From Herbaspirillum sp. GW103 (lineage in GTDB: Bacteria > Pseudomonadota > Gammaproteobacteria > Burkholderiales > Burkholderiaceae_D), in contig NZ_AJVC01000003.1 in assembly GCF_000261365.1 (NCBI RefSeq), forward strand, positions 62,001 to 126,000: a stretch of 64,000 bases of DNA, read 5' to 3'. Position numbers and translations under genes: made by a program. The notes below the pieces were generated by a model. It was not told where the DNA came from. It saw only the letters and a list, made by a program, of their open reading frames with translations, and ran no database searches. Position 1 is the first letter of the stretch; the number at the start of each line of letters is the position of its first letter. Positions 36,446-46,767 of this stretch are shown one piece after another.

Positions 36446-36486
36446 GAAAAAACGGGAGGCACTGCAAGGCGCCTCCCGTTTTTTTC
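36446..36486. terminator. Bidirectional terminator between methyltransferase and glnE
   Basis: ACGGGAGGC (36452-36460), loop, GCCTCCCGT (36471-36479), with A-run before and T-run after, so it can stop transcription from both sides. Confidence 0.88.
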
Positions 36487-36506
36487 TTCACCGCGCCTTG
36501 GAGGCG

Positions 36507-39221
36507 TCAACCGAAAACCTGCTGCCAGAGCCGGATCACGCAAGCCCGTTCATGTTCCACCCGGATCGCATCGATGTGGGCGCGCTCCGAGCCCTGCAGG
36601 CGGATCTGGTGCTGCAGCTTGCGGAAGAGTCGATAGGCATTGGCCGCTTCGGCCGCCAGCAGGCCATCGATCAGGCCCAGCTGGGCCGCCAGTTTCAACA
36701 GCGCGATGTTGCCGATGTCGCCGGTGAGCTGCGGATGGTCGCAGGCATGGCGCAATACCAAATACTGCACCATGAACTCGATGTCGATCATGCCGCCTTC
36801 ATCGTGCTTGAGATCAAACATCATGCTGCGGTTGGGGTGGGCTTCGCGCATGCGGCGGCGCATGGACAGCACTTCCTCTTCCAGCTTGTTCACATCGCGC
36901 GGCTGGCGCAGCACGCGTTCGCGCAGCGCCTCGAAGCGCTCGCCGATGGCCGCATCGCCCGCACAGAAGCGCGCCCGCGTCAGGGCCTGATGCTCCCAGA
37001 TCCAGGCGGCATTCAACTGGTATTTCTCGAAGGAGGACAGCGGCGACACCAGCAAGCCGCTGGCGCCATCCGGGCGCAGGGCGATGTCGATGTCGAACAG
37101 GGTACCGGCCGGGGTGTGGCTGGTCATCCAGGTGATGAAGCGCTGGGCCAGCTTGGCATACAGCGCCGGTGCTTCCTGGTCGTCATCGTCGTAGAGGAAG
37201 ACCACGTCCAGGTCCGAGGCATAACCCAGTTCCTTGCCCCCCAGCTTGCCGTAGGCAATCACGGCAAAGCGGGGGACTTCGACGTGGCGCTGGGCGATGG
37301 TCTGCCAGATCGCTTCGAGAGTGACCTGCACCAGCACGTCGGCCAGGGCCGAGAGTTCATCGGCCAGCTTTTCCACCGACAGATCACCCTCCAGATCCTG
37401 CGCCAGCAGGCGGAACAGTTCGGCGTGATGGAGCTCGCGCAGGATGTCGAGCTGGCGTTCGGTATCGCCCTCGGCACTGGCCAGTTGACGGCGGCAGGTG
37501 TCGGCAAAGGCGTTCCAGTCGGAGGCGGCCTTGAGATTGCGGTCGTCCAGCAGTTCGTCCAGCAGCAGCGGGTGGCGCGTGAGGTAAGTCGCAGCCCAGC
37601 CGCTGGCCCCGATCATGCGCACCAGCCGCTGCAGGGCGTAGGGATATTCGGTGAGCAGGGCCAGGTAGGCCGCGCGCCGGGCGATCGCTTCGAGAAAATC
37701 GAGCAGGCGGCCCAGCGCGGGCAACTGGTCGTAATGCAAGGCGGCCAGCAGCGGCAGACAGTTGTTGATGACGGTGTTGAGCCGGTTGCGGCTGGCCTCG
37801 GGCAGGCTCTGCATGCGCGGCGACTGCCAGGTCAGATGCAGGCGACGCGCGCCGTTGTCGATATCTTCCTCGGGAAAACCCACCAGGCGCAGGGCCTCGG
37901 TGAGCCCTTCGAGATTGTCGTTCTCGCTCACGGCCACCGTGGGGCCTTCGCTTTCGCCCTCGGATTGCTTGTCGGCGAAGATGGCATCGAACTGCGCGGC
38001 CACGATAGCGCGCTGGCGCTCCAGTTCCTGCAGCAGCGCCGGGCTGTCGGCGTAGCCCATCATGTTGGCCACCAGCAGCAGGTCGTCGGGATTGACGGGC
38101 AGGGTGTGGGTCTGCGCATCTTCCAGATACTGCAGGCGGTGCTCCAGGTCACGCAGGAAGGTATAAGCCTCCAGCAACTGGTCCACTACCTCGGGCGCCA
38201 GCAGTTCCTTGGTGGCCAGAGTGCGCAGGGTGGTGCGGGTGGAGCGGTCGCGCAGCTCGGGGTCGCGTCCGCCCCGGATCAGCTGGAACACCTGGCTGGT
38301 GAACTCGATCTCGCGGATGCCGCCGCGTCCCAGCTTGACGTTGTTGCTGCGGTCGGGATGCAGGGCTTCCTGGCGCTTGACCTCGGCGCGGATCTGGCCG
38401 TGCATGGAGCGCAGGGCATCGATGGAGCCAAAGTCCAGATAGCGGCGGAAGATGAAGGGCCGGCTGATCGCTTCCAGGGCAGCGATGTCTTCTTCGGTAC
38501 CGGTCAGGGCGCGGGCCTTGGTCCAGGCATAGCGTTCCCATTCGCGGCCCTGGCGCACCAGGTATTCCTCGACCATGTTGAAGCTGGCTACCAGCGGGCC
38601 GGAGTTGCCGTTGGGGCGCAGCGCCATGTCGACGCGGAAGGTGAAGCCGTCTGCGGTGATCTCGGCCAGGGCGCCGATGAGCTTCTTGCCCAGGCGCACG
38701 AAGAATTCATGGTTCGACAGCGACTTCTGGCCGGCCTCGGCGCGGGTGTCGCCATCTTCCGGATAGACGAAGATGAGGTCGATGTCGGAAGAAACATTCA
38801 GTTCCCCGCCACCCAGCTTGCCCATGCCCAGCACGATCATTTCCTGCGGGCGTCCTGATTCTTCACCGACCGGGATGCCATATAGCGCGATTTGTTCCTG
38901 CATCAGGGCCGCCAGATGGGTCTGCACGGCGAAATCGGCAAAACCGGTCATGGTGGCCACCACTTCGGCCAGGTCGGCGCGGCCATCCAGATCGCGCGTG
39001 ATGAGGCTGCAGATGATCAGGTTGCGCAGACGCCGCATGGCCGCCGGCAGGGCGAGGCCGGCCTCGAGGTCGGCCGCCAGGCGTTGCTGCATGGCGGCGC
39101 GGTCCATGGGCTGCGCCGCCGTCTGCGCGACCAGGGCCGGGCGGGCCGGATCGGCCTGAGTCCAGCGGGTGTAGTAGCGGGAAGTGGAGGCGTCGACCAG
39201 AGAGAGAGGATGAACAGACAT
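36507..39221 (-). CDS. glnE: Bifunctional glutamine synthetase adenylyltransferase / deadenylylase
   Basis: A 904-residue regulator that adenylylates (inactivates) and deadenylylates GlnA in response to PII and glutamine. The two nucleotidyltransferase domains show GMGKLGGGELNVSSDIDLIF (N-terminal, adenylyl-removing) and YGKLGGKELGYASDLDVVFLYDDDD (C-terminal, adenylyl-transferring). RFEALRERVL and the helical PII-responsive middle domain follow the family. The ATG at 39221 (MSVHPL) is preferred over a TTG four codons upstream. This gene links the window to nitrogen control. Confidence 0.96.
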   Translation of the reverse strand: MSVHPLSLVDASTSRYYTRWTQADPARPALVAQTAAQPMDRAAMQQRLAADLEAGLALPAAMRRLRNLIICSLITRDLDGRADLAEVVATMTGFADFAVQTHLAALMQEQIALYGIPVGEESGRPQEMIVLGMGKLGGGELNVSSDIDLIFVYPEDGDTRAEAGQKSLSNHEFFVRLGKKLIGALAEITADGFTFRVDMALRPNGNSGPLVASFNMVEEYLVRQGREWERYAWTKARALTGTEEDIAALEAISRPFIFRRYLDFGSIDALRSMHGQIRAEVKRQEALHPDRSNNVKLGRGGIREIEFTSQVFQLIRGGRDPELRDRSTRTTLRTLATKELLAPEVVDQLLEAYTFLRDLEHRLQYLEDAQTHTLPVNPDDLLLVANMMGYADSPALLQELERQRAIVAAQFDAIFADKQSEGESEGPTVAVSENDNLEGLTEALRLVGFPEEDIDNGARRLHLTWQSPRMQSLPEASRNRLNTVINNCLPLLAALHYDQLPALGRLLDFLEAIARRAAYLALLTEYPYALQRLVRMIGASGWAATYLTRHPLLLDELLDDRNLKAASDWNAFADTCRRQLASAEGDTERQLDILRELHHAELFRLLAQDLEGDLSVEKLADELSALADVLVQVTLEAIWQTIAQRHVEVPRFAVIAYGKLGGKELGYASDLDVVFLYDDDDQEAPALYAKLAQRFITWMTSHTPAGTLFDIDIALRPDGASGLLVSPLSSFEKYQLNAAWIWEHQALTRARFCAGDAAIGERFEALRERVLRQPRDVNKLEEEVLSMRRRMREAHPNRSMMFDLKHDEGGMIDIEFMVQYLVLRHACDHPQLTGDIGNIALLKLAAQLGLIDGLLAAEAANAYRLFRKLQHQIRLQGSERAHIDAIRVEHERACVIRLWQQVFG

Positions 39222-39540
39222 AAGAGACCGCAAAGCTCCACGACAAGGTGTAAAAGGAGGAAAACCGCTGCCCCTCCCGCTTCAGAGCGGGCCGGCCCGT
39301 GCCGACAATGCAGGCAGGGCGGATCGCCCGCGTGTGATGCGTGTCCGGCGGGATTGACGCAGACTGCGCACTGACGATCTGCTGGAAGAGCAGCCAATCA
39401 AGCGATTCTAGCCTTCCTTTTTAAACTTATCGGCGTTTTTGCCCCTCATAGTCCCATTGTCACGATGGCATGGGCCGGTTTTCCATGCGATCATGCTGCC
39501 TGCCCGATTCCATTCATTTGCCGAGCCGCCTTGCAACCTG
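39222..39540. other. glnE / YhdP divergent intergenic region
   Basis: About 320 bases separating two divergent genes; it must contain both promoters. I see no convincing -35/-10 pair, operator or gene. Confidence 0.45.
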
Positions 39541-42500
39541 ATGTCCCAAGAACAACATAACGCCACACCCAAGCCTGGCCGCTGGGCGCTGTGCTGGCGA
39601 TTTGCGCGGGGCAGCTATCGGCGCCTGAACCGGGCCACCCACCACGTCCTGGGCTTCACCCTCAAGCTGCTGCTGGCAGCGTATTTCGTCTTTTGCGCAC
39701 TGTTCCTGGTGCTGCGCTATGCGGTGCTGCCCGAGATCGGCCACTACAAGTCGCGTATCGAGGCGCTGGTCTCGCACGAGATCGGTCGCGCGGTCAGCAT
39801 CGATGTCATCGAGGCCTCCTGGAGCGGCCTGCGTCCGCAGCTCTCGCTGACCAATCTCACCGTCCATGACCAGCAGGGCGAACCGGCCCTGAGCCTGCCG
39901 CGCGTGTCTACCACGCTGTCCTGGAGCAGCTTCCTGGTGGCCTCCCTGCGACTGGAGAACCTCAGCATCGAAGGGGCCGACCTGGCCATCCGGCGCGATG
40001 CCGCCGGCAAGTTTTACGTGGCCGGTATTCCGGTGCCGGCCGGCGGCGACGGCAGCAGCCTGGACTGGTTGCTGTCCCAGCGCGAAATCGTGATCCGTCA
40101 CAGCAAGCTGCGCTGGAATGATGAATTGCGCCGTGCCCCGGAACTGGTGCTGGAAGACGTCAACCTGGTACTGCACAACCGCTGGCTGCGTCATCGTCTG
40201 TCGTTGCGCGCCATCCCGCCGCAGGACATGGCTGCCCCTCTGGATGTGCGGGCCGACTTCAGTCATCCGGCCTTCGGACGCAGTTCCGACATCGCGCGCT
40301 GGAAGGGCGTGCTGTATGCGGATCTGCGCAATACCGACCTGTCGGTCTGGCGCGCCTGGTTCGATTACCCGATCGCCATCAACAGCGGTCGCGGTTCGGT
40401 GCGGGCCTGGCTGACCCTGGACCATGCCAAGGTGGCCAACTTCACCGCCGACCTCGGCCTGACCGACTTCAATGCCCGCCTGTCGCGCCAGCTGGAGCCG
40501 CTTTCGCTCAAGCGTGTCAATGGCCGCATCTCCGCCAGCGAAACGCTGGGACCCAATCTGGAGGATGGCGTACCGACCTTCGGTGCCAATGGACACCAGG
40601 TCACGCTGACCGATTTCTCCATCGAAACGCCGGACGGCTTCGTCCTGCCGCCGACCTCGATTGCCGAGAGCTATGAACCGGCCACTGCGCTCAAGGCCGA
40701 GCGCACCAGCCTCAAGGCTACCTACCTGAATCTGCAGACCTTGTCGCAACTGGCCGCCCGCCTGCCGCTGGCGCCCTCCCAGCGCAAGTTGCTGGATGAC
40801 CTGGCGCCACGCGGGGAGCTGCATGACTTCACCGTGCAATGGCAGGGCAGCTATCCCGAGTTGAGTTCCTATCGTGTCAATGGTCGCTTCCAGGGGCTGG
40901 GCCTGAAGGGCTTGCCGGCCCATGTCGAGCCGCGCAGGAACGGCGTCCAGCCGGCGCGCGCGCAGTGGGCCGCGTTCCCCGGCTTCAGCAACCTCTCCGG
41001 CGAGATTGACGCCAGCGAGAAGGGCGGATCCGTCAAGGTCGATGCGCGGCAACTGGCGGTGGAGCTGCCCACCGATCTGTTCCGCGAGTCCAGCCTGCCC
41101 TTTGACAGCCTCAAGCTGCAGGCGCGCTGGCAATACCTGAAGGACCAGACCCTGCAGGTGGACCTGGACCAGATGCAGTTTGCCCAGCCGGGCGTGGCCG
41201 GCAGTCTCAGTGGTCAGCACCTGCTACCGTTGCAGGGTGGTTCGCTCGGCAGCGTCGACCTGCACGGCGAGCTGACCAGCTTCGATGTGAAGGCGATTCG
41301 CCGCTATCTCCCGCAACACATGAGCGAACCGCTGCATCGCTGGCTTACCGAGGGTTTGCTGGCCGGCAATCTCAAGGACGTACGGTTCAAGCTCAAGGGC
41401 GCGCTGGCCGATTTCCCCTTCCAGACCACCAAGCCGGGCGAGCAGCCCAAGGGCGTGTTCCAGCTCGCGGGTGATTTCGACGGCCTCAAGCTGAACTACA
41501 CGCCCGGTCATGTCGGTCGCGACGGCAAGGAACCCGAATGGCCCTTGCTGGAGGAGGGGCGGGGACACATCAGCATCGACCGTACACGACTGGAGATCAA
41601 GGCTGAGGGTGCCCGCACCCTGGGCGCGCGGCTGGGCCCGGTCAGCGCGCGCGTGGCCGATGTCGAATCGCATGATGCCGTGCTGGAAATCGACGGCGTG
41701 GCCAACGGCCCCATGCCGGCCTTCCTGCAATACGTCAACCAGAGCCCGGTGGCACGCTGGACCGGCAACGTCATGGAGCACACCACGGCCAGTGGTGAAG
41801 CGCGGCTGGACCTGAAGTTCCAGATGCCGCTCAATCACGCCATCGAGACCCGTGCCCAGGGCGTCTTCCATTTCGCCAACAACGATGTGGACCTGCTGCC
41901 TGAACTGCCGCCCATCTATCGCACCAGTGGCAAGGTCGAGTTCAACGAAAGCGGTTTTTCGCTCAATGGCGTGCACGGGCAATTCCTGGGCGACAATCTG
42001 GCCATCAGCGGCGGCACGCAGAAGGATGGAAGTAGCCAGGTACGCATGGACGGCGCCATCAACATCGAGAATCTGCGCAAGCAATACCCCGATCCTTCGC
42101 TGCAGCGCCTGCTGGCGCGCTTCTCCGGTGGTACGCGTTACACCGCGACGGTGGCGGTGCGTGCGGGGCAGCCGGAGGTCACGGTCGAGTCGAACCTGGC
42201 CGGGCTGGGCGCGGACTTGCCGGTGCCGCTGCGCAAAGGGGTGCAGGACAGCCTGCCGATGCGCTTCGATCTGCTGCCGCTGGCCTCTTCCGATCCACTG
42301 ATCGAACGCGAGGAAATGCGCGTGGCGCTGGGTCCTCATGTGGCCTCGCGCTATGTACGCGAGCGCGTGGCCGGCAACGGCAATGCCTGGCGCGTCACCA
42401 GCGGCGGCATCGGCTGGAACCAGCCGGCGCCGACGCCTGCTTCCGGTCTCAGGCTGGCGCTGGCGACCGACAGCCTGGATGCCGATACCTGGCTGGCCCT

Positions 42501-43833
42501 GAAGAAGGCGCTGGCCGGCAACGAGGCCGCCAGCAGCGCAGGCAACGACCGGCTCGGCAGCAGCGACGTGACGCAGTATCTGGAGCCGGACAGCGTGTCG
42601 GCCCGGGTGGGCGAGTTCAACATGATGGGCAAGAAACTCGACCAGCTGGTCCTGGAAGCCAGCCACCGCCGCAATGCCTGGCAGATCAGCCTGGAGTCCC
42701 GGCAGGCCTCCGGTACCGTGACCTGGGACGAGCCCGCCAGTGCGCGCGGTGCCGGCAAGGTCACGGCGCGCCTGTCCTCGCTGGTCATTCCCAAGTCCGG
42801 CACCGCGGCCGACACGGCCCAGCCCGCCAGTGCCGACAAGAGTGACGACCACCTGCAGATGCCCGCCCTTGACATCCGGGCCGAGCAGTTCGAGCTGGGC
42901 GGCAAGAAGCTGGGCCGGCTGGAGCTCGATGCCAGCAACATCGTCACCTCGGTAGGCCGCGAATGGCGCATCAGCCGCCTGTTGCTGGCCAATCCCGACG
43001 CGCAGTTCCGGGCGGCCGGCAACTGGCTCAGCTTCGGCAGCAATCACACGTCCAACTTCACCTATGCGCTCGATATCGAGGATGCGGGCAAGCTGCTGGA
43101 ACGCTTCGGCTATCCCGGCACCATCCGCGGCGGGCACGGCAAGCTCGATGGCGATCTCAGCTGGAAGGCGCCGCCCTATGCCATGGATATGGCCACCCTG
43201 GCCGGGCAGGTACACATGGATGTGCACTCCGGCCAGTTCCTGAAGGTTGATCCGGGTGCGGCCAAGCTGCTGGGGGTGCTCAACCTGCAGGCGCTGCCGC
43301 GCCGGCTGACGCTGGACTTCCGGGACGTGTTCTCGCAAGGTTTTGCCTTCGACACCGTGGCCGGTACCGCCAGCATTGCCAAGGGCATCGCCAGCACCGA
43401 CAACCTCAAGATGACCGGCGTGACGGCCTCGGTGCTGATGAGCGGTTCGGCCGACATCGCCCGCGAAACCCAGGATCTGCATGTGGTGGTGATCCCCGAG
43501 ATCAACCTCGGCACCGCCTCCGTGGTGGCCATGGCAGTCAATCCGGTGGTGGGGGTGAGTACCTTGCTGGCGCAACTGTTCCTGCGCAATCCGGTGATGA
43601 AGTCGCTCAGCTTCGAATACAAGGTGACCGGCCCGTGGAGCGATCCCATCGTGGTCAAGCAGGGGCAGGTCATACCGGTGGATGGCGAGCGGGCCCGCGA
43701 AGTGCTGCAGAAGGACAAGAACGGCAAGACCGACGACAAGCCGGTCAATGACCTGGCACCGGCCCCCTCAGTGGCCCCGCCTGAGCGGCGCCGGGTGCCC
43801 GAGCCGGGAGCGCGCATCAATTCCGGTGCCTGA
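39541..43833 (+). CDS. yhdP: YhdP-family AsmA/TamB-like envelope protein
   Basis: A 1430-residue protein. A single N-terminal membrane helix (LGFTLKLLLAAYFVFCALFLVLRYAV in part, residues about 38-63) anchors a very long periplasmic beta-rich body. The body has DUF3971 and AsmA-like C-terminal signatures (LGVLNLQALPRRLTLDF, MSGSADIARETQDL, NPVVGVSTLLAQLFLRNPV). The C-terminus is Pro-rich. YhdP, TamB and YdbH are redundant bridges moving phospholipids to the outer membrane. The ATG at 39541 follows a plausible spacing; the frame upstream to 39439 is not family-like. Confidence 0.93.
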   Translation: MSQEQHNATPKPGRWALCWRFARGSYRRLNRATHHVLGFTLKLLLAAYFVFCALFLVLRYAVLPEIGHYKSRIEALVSHEIGRAVSIDVIEASWSGLRPQLSLTNLTVHDQQGEPALSLPRVSTTLSWSSFLVASLRLENLSIEGADLAIRRDAAGKFYVAGIPVPAGGDGSSLDWLLSQREIVIRHSKLRWNDELRRAPELVLEDVNLVLHNRWLRHRLSLRAIPPQDMAAPLDVRADFSHPAFGRSSDIARWKGVLYADLRNTDLSVWRAWFDYPIAINSGRGSVRAWLTLDHAKVANFTADLGLTDFNARLSRQLEPLSLKRVNGRISASETLGPNLEDGVPTFGANGHQVTLTDFSIETPDGFVLPPTSIAESYEPATALKAERTSLKATYLNLQTLSQLAARLPLAPSQRKLLDDLAPRGELHDFTVQWQGSYPELSSYRVNGRFQGLGLKGLPAHVEPRRNGVQPARAQWAAFPGFSNLSGEIDASEKGGSVKVDARQLAVELPTDLFRESSLPFDSLKLQARWQYLKDQTLQVDLDQMQFAQPGVAGSLSGQHLLPLQGGSLGSVDLHGELTSFDVKAIRRYLPQHMSEPLHRWLTEGLLAGNLKDVRFKLKGALADFPFQTTKPGEQPKGVFQLAGDFDGLKLNYTPGHVGRDGKEPEWPLLEEGRGHISIDRTRLEIKAEGARTLGARLGPVSARVADVESHDAVLEIDGVANGPMPAFLQYVNQSPVARWTGNVMEHTTASGEARLDLKFQMPLNHAIETRAQGVFHFANNDVDLLPELPPIYRTSGKVEFNESGFSLNGVHGQFLGDNLAISGGTQKDGSSQVRMDGAINIENLRKQYPDPSLQRLLARFSGGTRYTATVAVRAGQPEVTVESNLAGLGADLPVPLRKGVQDSLPMRFDLLPLASSDPLIEREEMRVALGPHVASRYVRERVAGNGNAWRVTSGGIGWNQPAPTPASGLRLALATDSLDADTWLALKKALAGNEAASSAGNDRLGSSDVTQYLEPDSVSARVGEFNMMGKKLDQLVLEASHRRNAWQISLESRQASGTVTWDEPASARGAGKVTARLSSLVIPKSGTAADTAQPASADKSDDHLQMPALDIRAEQFELGGKKLGRLELDASNIVTSVGREWRISRLLLANPDAQFRAAGNWLSFGSNHTSNFTYALDIEDAGKLLERFGYPGTIRGGHGKLDGDLSWKAPPYAMDMATLAGQVHMDVHSGQFLKVDPGAAKLLGVLNLQALPRRLTLDFRDVFSQGFAFDTVAGTASIAKGIASTDNLKMTGVTASVLMSGSADIARETQDLHVVVIPEINLGTASVVAMAVNPVVGVSTLLAQLFLRNPVMKSLSFEYKVTGPWSDPIVVKQGQVIPVDGERAREVLQKDKNGKTDDKPVNDLAPAPSVAPPERRRVPEPGARINSGA

Positions 43834-43923
43834 TCCGGTCCTGCGGCAGCCCTGCGCGGCAGGTCAGGATGGGCCATACTGGCGGCATTGTTTCAACCCA
43901 CCCCACGCTGGCAAGAGGCAGAC

Positions 43924-44730
43924 ATGAATGATTCCTTCAAGGTGGCGGCGATCCAGATGGTCTCCACGCCCGAGCCGCAAGAGAACTTCGATGCGGCTGC
44001 GCAGCTGGTGACGCAAGCTGCCCGGCAAGGTGCGCAGCTGGTGCTGCTGCCCGAATACTGGCCCATCATGGGCCGCCACGAGCGCGACAAGCTGGCCCAT
44101 GCCGAAGCCGATGGCAGCGGCCCCATCCAGGAGCACATGAGCGCCCTGGCGCGCCAGCACCGCTTGTGGCTGGTGGGCGGCACGCTGCCGCTACAGTCGG
44201 CGGTTTCCGGCAAGGTGCTCAATACTTCATTGGTCTATGGACCGGATGGCCAGCGGGTGGCGCGTTACGACAAGATCCACCTGTTCAATTTCGTACGAGG
44301 TGAAGAAAACTACGACGAAGCCCGCACCATCGAATACGGCAGCGAGGTACGCAGCTTCGAGGCGCCGTTCGGACGGGTCGGGCTGTCAGTGTGCTACGAC
44401 CTGCGCTTCCCGGAGCTCTACCGCGCCATGGGCGAGTGCGCCCTGATCGTCATGCCCGCCGCCTTCACCTATACCACCGGCCGCGCCCACTGGGAGCTGC
44501 TGCTGCGCGCCCGCGCCATCGAGAACCAGTGCTATGTGCTGGCCTCGGCCCAGGGCGGCGAGCACGTCAATGGCCGCCGCACCTGGGGTCACAGCATGCT
44601 GGTCGATCCCTGGGGCGAGATCGTCTCGGTTCTCCCCGAGGGGGAGGGGCTTGTGATCGGCGACATTGATCCCCATCGTCTACAATACGTTCGAGAAAGT
44701 TTGCCGGCGCTACGCCACCGCAAGCTTTGA
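43924..44730 (+). CDS. Carbon-nitrogen hydrolase (nitrilase superfamily, Nit1/omega-amidase type)
   Basis: A 268-residue amidase. The catalytic Glu-Lys-Cys triad is seen in LLPEYWPI (Glu), YDKIHLFNF (Lys) and [13 protein letters not shown] (Cys). Similar enzymes hydrolyse deaminated glutathione or 2-oxoglutaramate, a repair role. The ATG at 43924 with GAGG upstream gives the standard N-terminus ([12 protein letters not shown]). It is followed by tldD 25 bases later and preceded by yhdP, an order known in betaproteobacteria. Confidence 0.92.
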   Translation: MNDSFKVAAIQMVSTPEPQENFDAAAQLVTQAARQGAQLVLLPEYWPIMGRHERDKLAHAEADGSGPIQEHMSALARQHRLWLVGGTLPLQSAVSGKVLNTSLVYGPDGQRVARYDKIHLFNFVRGEENYDEARTIEYGSEVRSFEAPFGRVGLSVCYDLRFPELYRAMGECALIVMPAAFTYTTGRAHWELLLRARAIENQCYVLASAQGGEHVNGRRTWGHSMLVDPWGEIVSVLPEGEGLVIGDIDPHRLQYVRESLPALRHRKL

Positions 44731-44755
44731 CCTTTTTGCCTTCCGACAAGACGCT

Positions 44756-46216
<1,461 letters not shown>

Positions 46217-46243
46217 TCGTTCATCGCAGCATCGTTTCTGGTG

Positions 46244-46276
46244 AAAACCGCCGGTCTCAGCGACCGGCGGTTTTTT
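46244..46276 (+). terminator. Intrinsic terminator of the yhdP-amidase-tldD operon
   Basis: AACCGCCGGTC, TCAGC, GACCGGCGGTT followed by a long T-run. Confidence 0.9.
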
Positions 46277-46555
46277 TCATGTCGAAGGCGGGAAAATGTC
46301 GTCCCGAAGCAGGAAAAACTGACGTGGTCAGATCAAATCTTCACTTTTTTTGCAGGAATGCTACAGCCGACCGGGTACGCAGTGTTGCGCAAGGCTTGCG
46401 TAGTCGTTGATTTTTTATTGTGTAGATGGCGGTTTGTTTGATAATATTTGCAAAAATTATTCTATTGATGTGCATTTGGTGAATAAATATTGCATTTGCA
46501 GCGCAACACCTCCTTTTCGTCTTGTTGCTTGCCAAAGCCCCTGATTTGTAGCACT
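46277..46555. other. A+T-rich region ahead of the aroG leader
   Basis: About 280 bases, much lower in G+C than the surroundings. It should contain the aroG promoter. TTGATA near 46438 with TTCTAT 16 bases later is a possible pair but not convincing. No gene is seen. Confidence 0.45.
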
Positions 46556-46591
46556 ATGAATGCCTGCTTCACTTAACCCATGACGCCAGAC

Positions 46592-46672
46592 ATGTCTTTC
46601 GCCCGCGCTTACTTTTATTTTTACTTTAGCTATTCCAGCCCCACGGCGGTGAAAAGCGGTAAGCGTTCGTAA
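46592..46672 (+). CDS. aroG leader peptide, Phe/Tyr-rich
   Basis: A 26-residue ORF starting MSFARAYFYFYFSYSS and ending at a TAA. Eight of the first 14 residues are Phe or Tyr, with a run of six alternating aromatic codons at 46610-46627 and a seventh Tyr codon at 46631. It lies between the A+T-rich promoter region and the terminator ahead of the DAHP synthase gene, the arrangement of attenuator leader peptides. An in-frame ATG at 46580 could add four residues. No good ribosome-binding site is visible; a six-codon mini-ORF (46556-46576) stops just before and may pass ribosomes on. Confidence 0.7.
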   Translation: MSFARAYFYFYFSYSSPTAVKSGKRS

Positions 46673-46723
46673 AAAGACAAAACCGATTTCCTAAAAAACC
46701 GCCAGTGATGGCGGTTTTTTTTT
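46606..46723 (+). promoter_or_regulatory. Transcription attenuator of aroG
   Basis: Alternative pairings: CGCTTAC (46606-46612, overlapping the first Tyr codon) pairs with GTAAGCG (46659-46665). GGCGGT (46645-46650) or GCGGT (46656-46660) can instead pair with ACCGCC (46698-46703), the 5' arm of the terminator. The terminator itself is AAAAAACCGCC / GGCGGTTTTTTTTT at 46693-46723. Ribosomes stalled at Phe/Tyr codons would free the middle segment and prevent termination. Confidence 0.7.
46693..46723 (+). terminator. Intrinsic terminator inside the aroG leader
   Basis: AAAAAACCGCC, loop AGTGAT, GGCGGT followed by a nine-T run, 45 bases before the aroG start and after the leader peptide stop. 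Confidence 0.85.
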
Positions 46724-46767
46724 GGTCAATTTCCAGCTGAATCATTGCAGTACACCAGGAGAAAAAA

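Noticed and set aside
41224-43575. A 783-residue minus-strand frame over yhdP
   Set aside because: Antisense shadow of a certain gene, rich in His and Gln without recognisable domains.
46341-46535. A 64-residue minus-strand ORF between tldD and aroG
   Set aside because: It lies in A+T-rich non-coding sequence, has no ribosome-binding site and no recognisable features.
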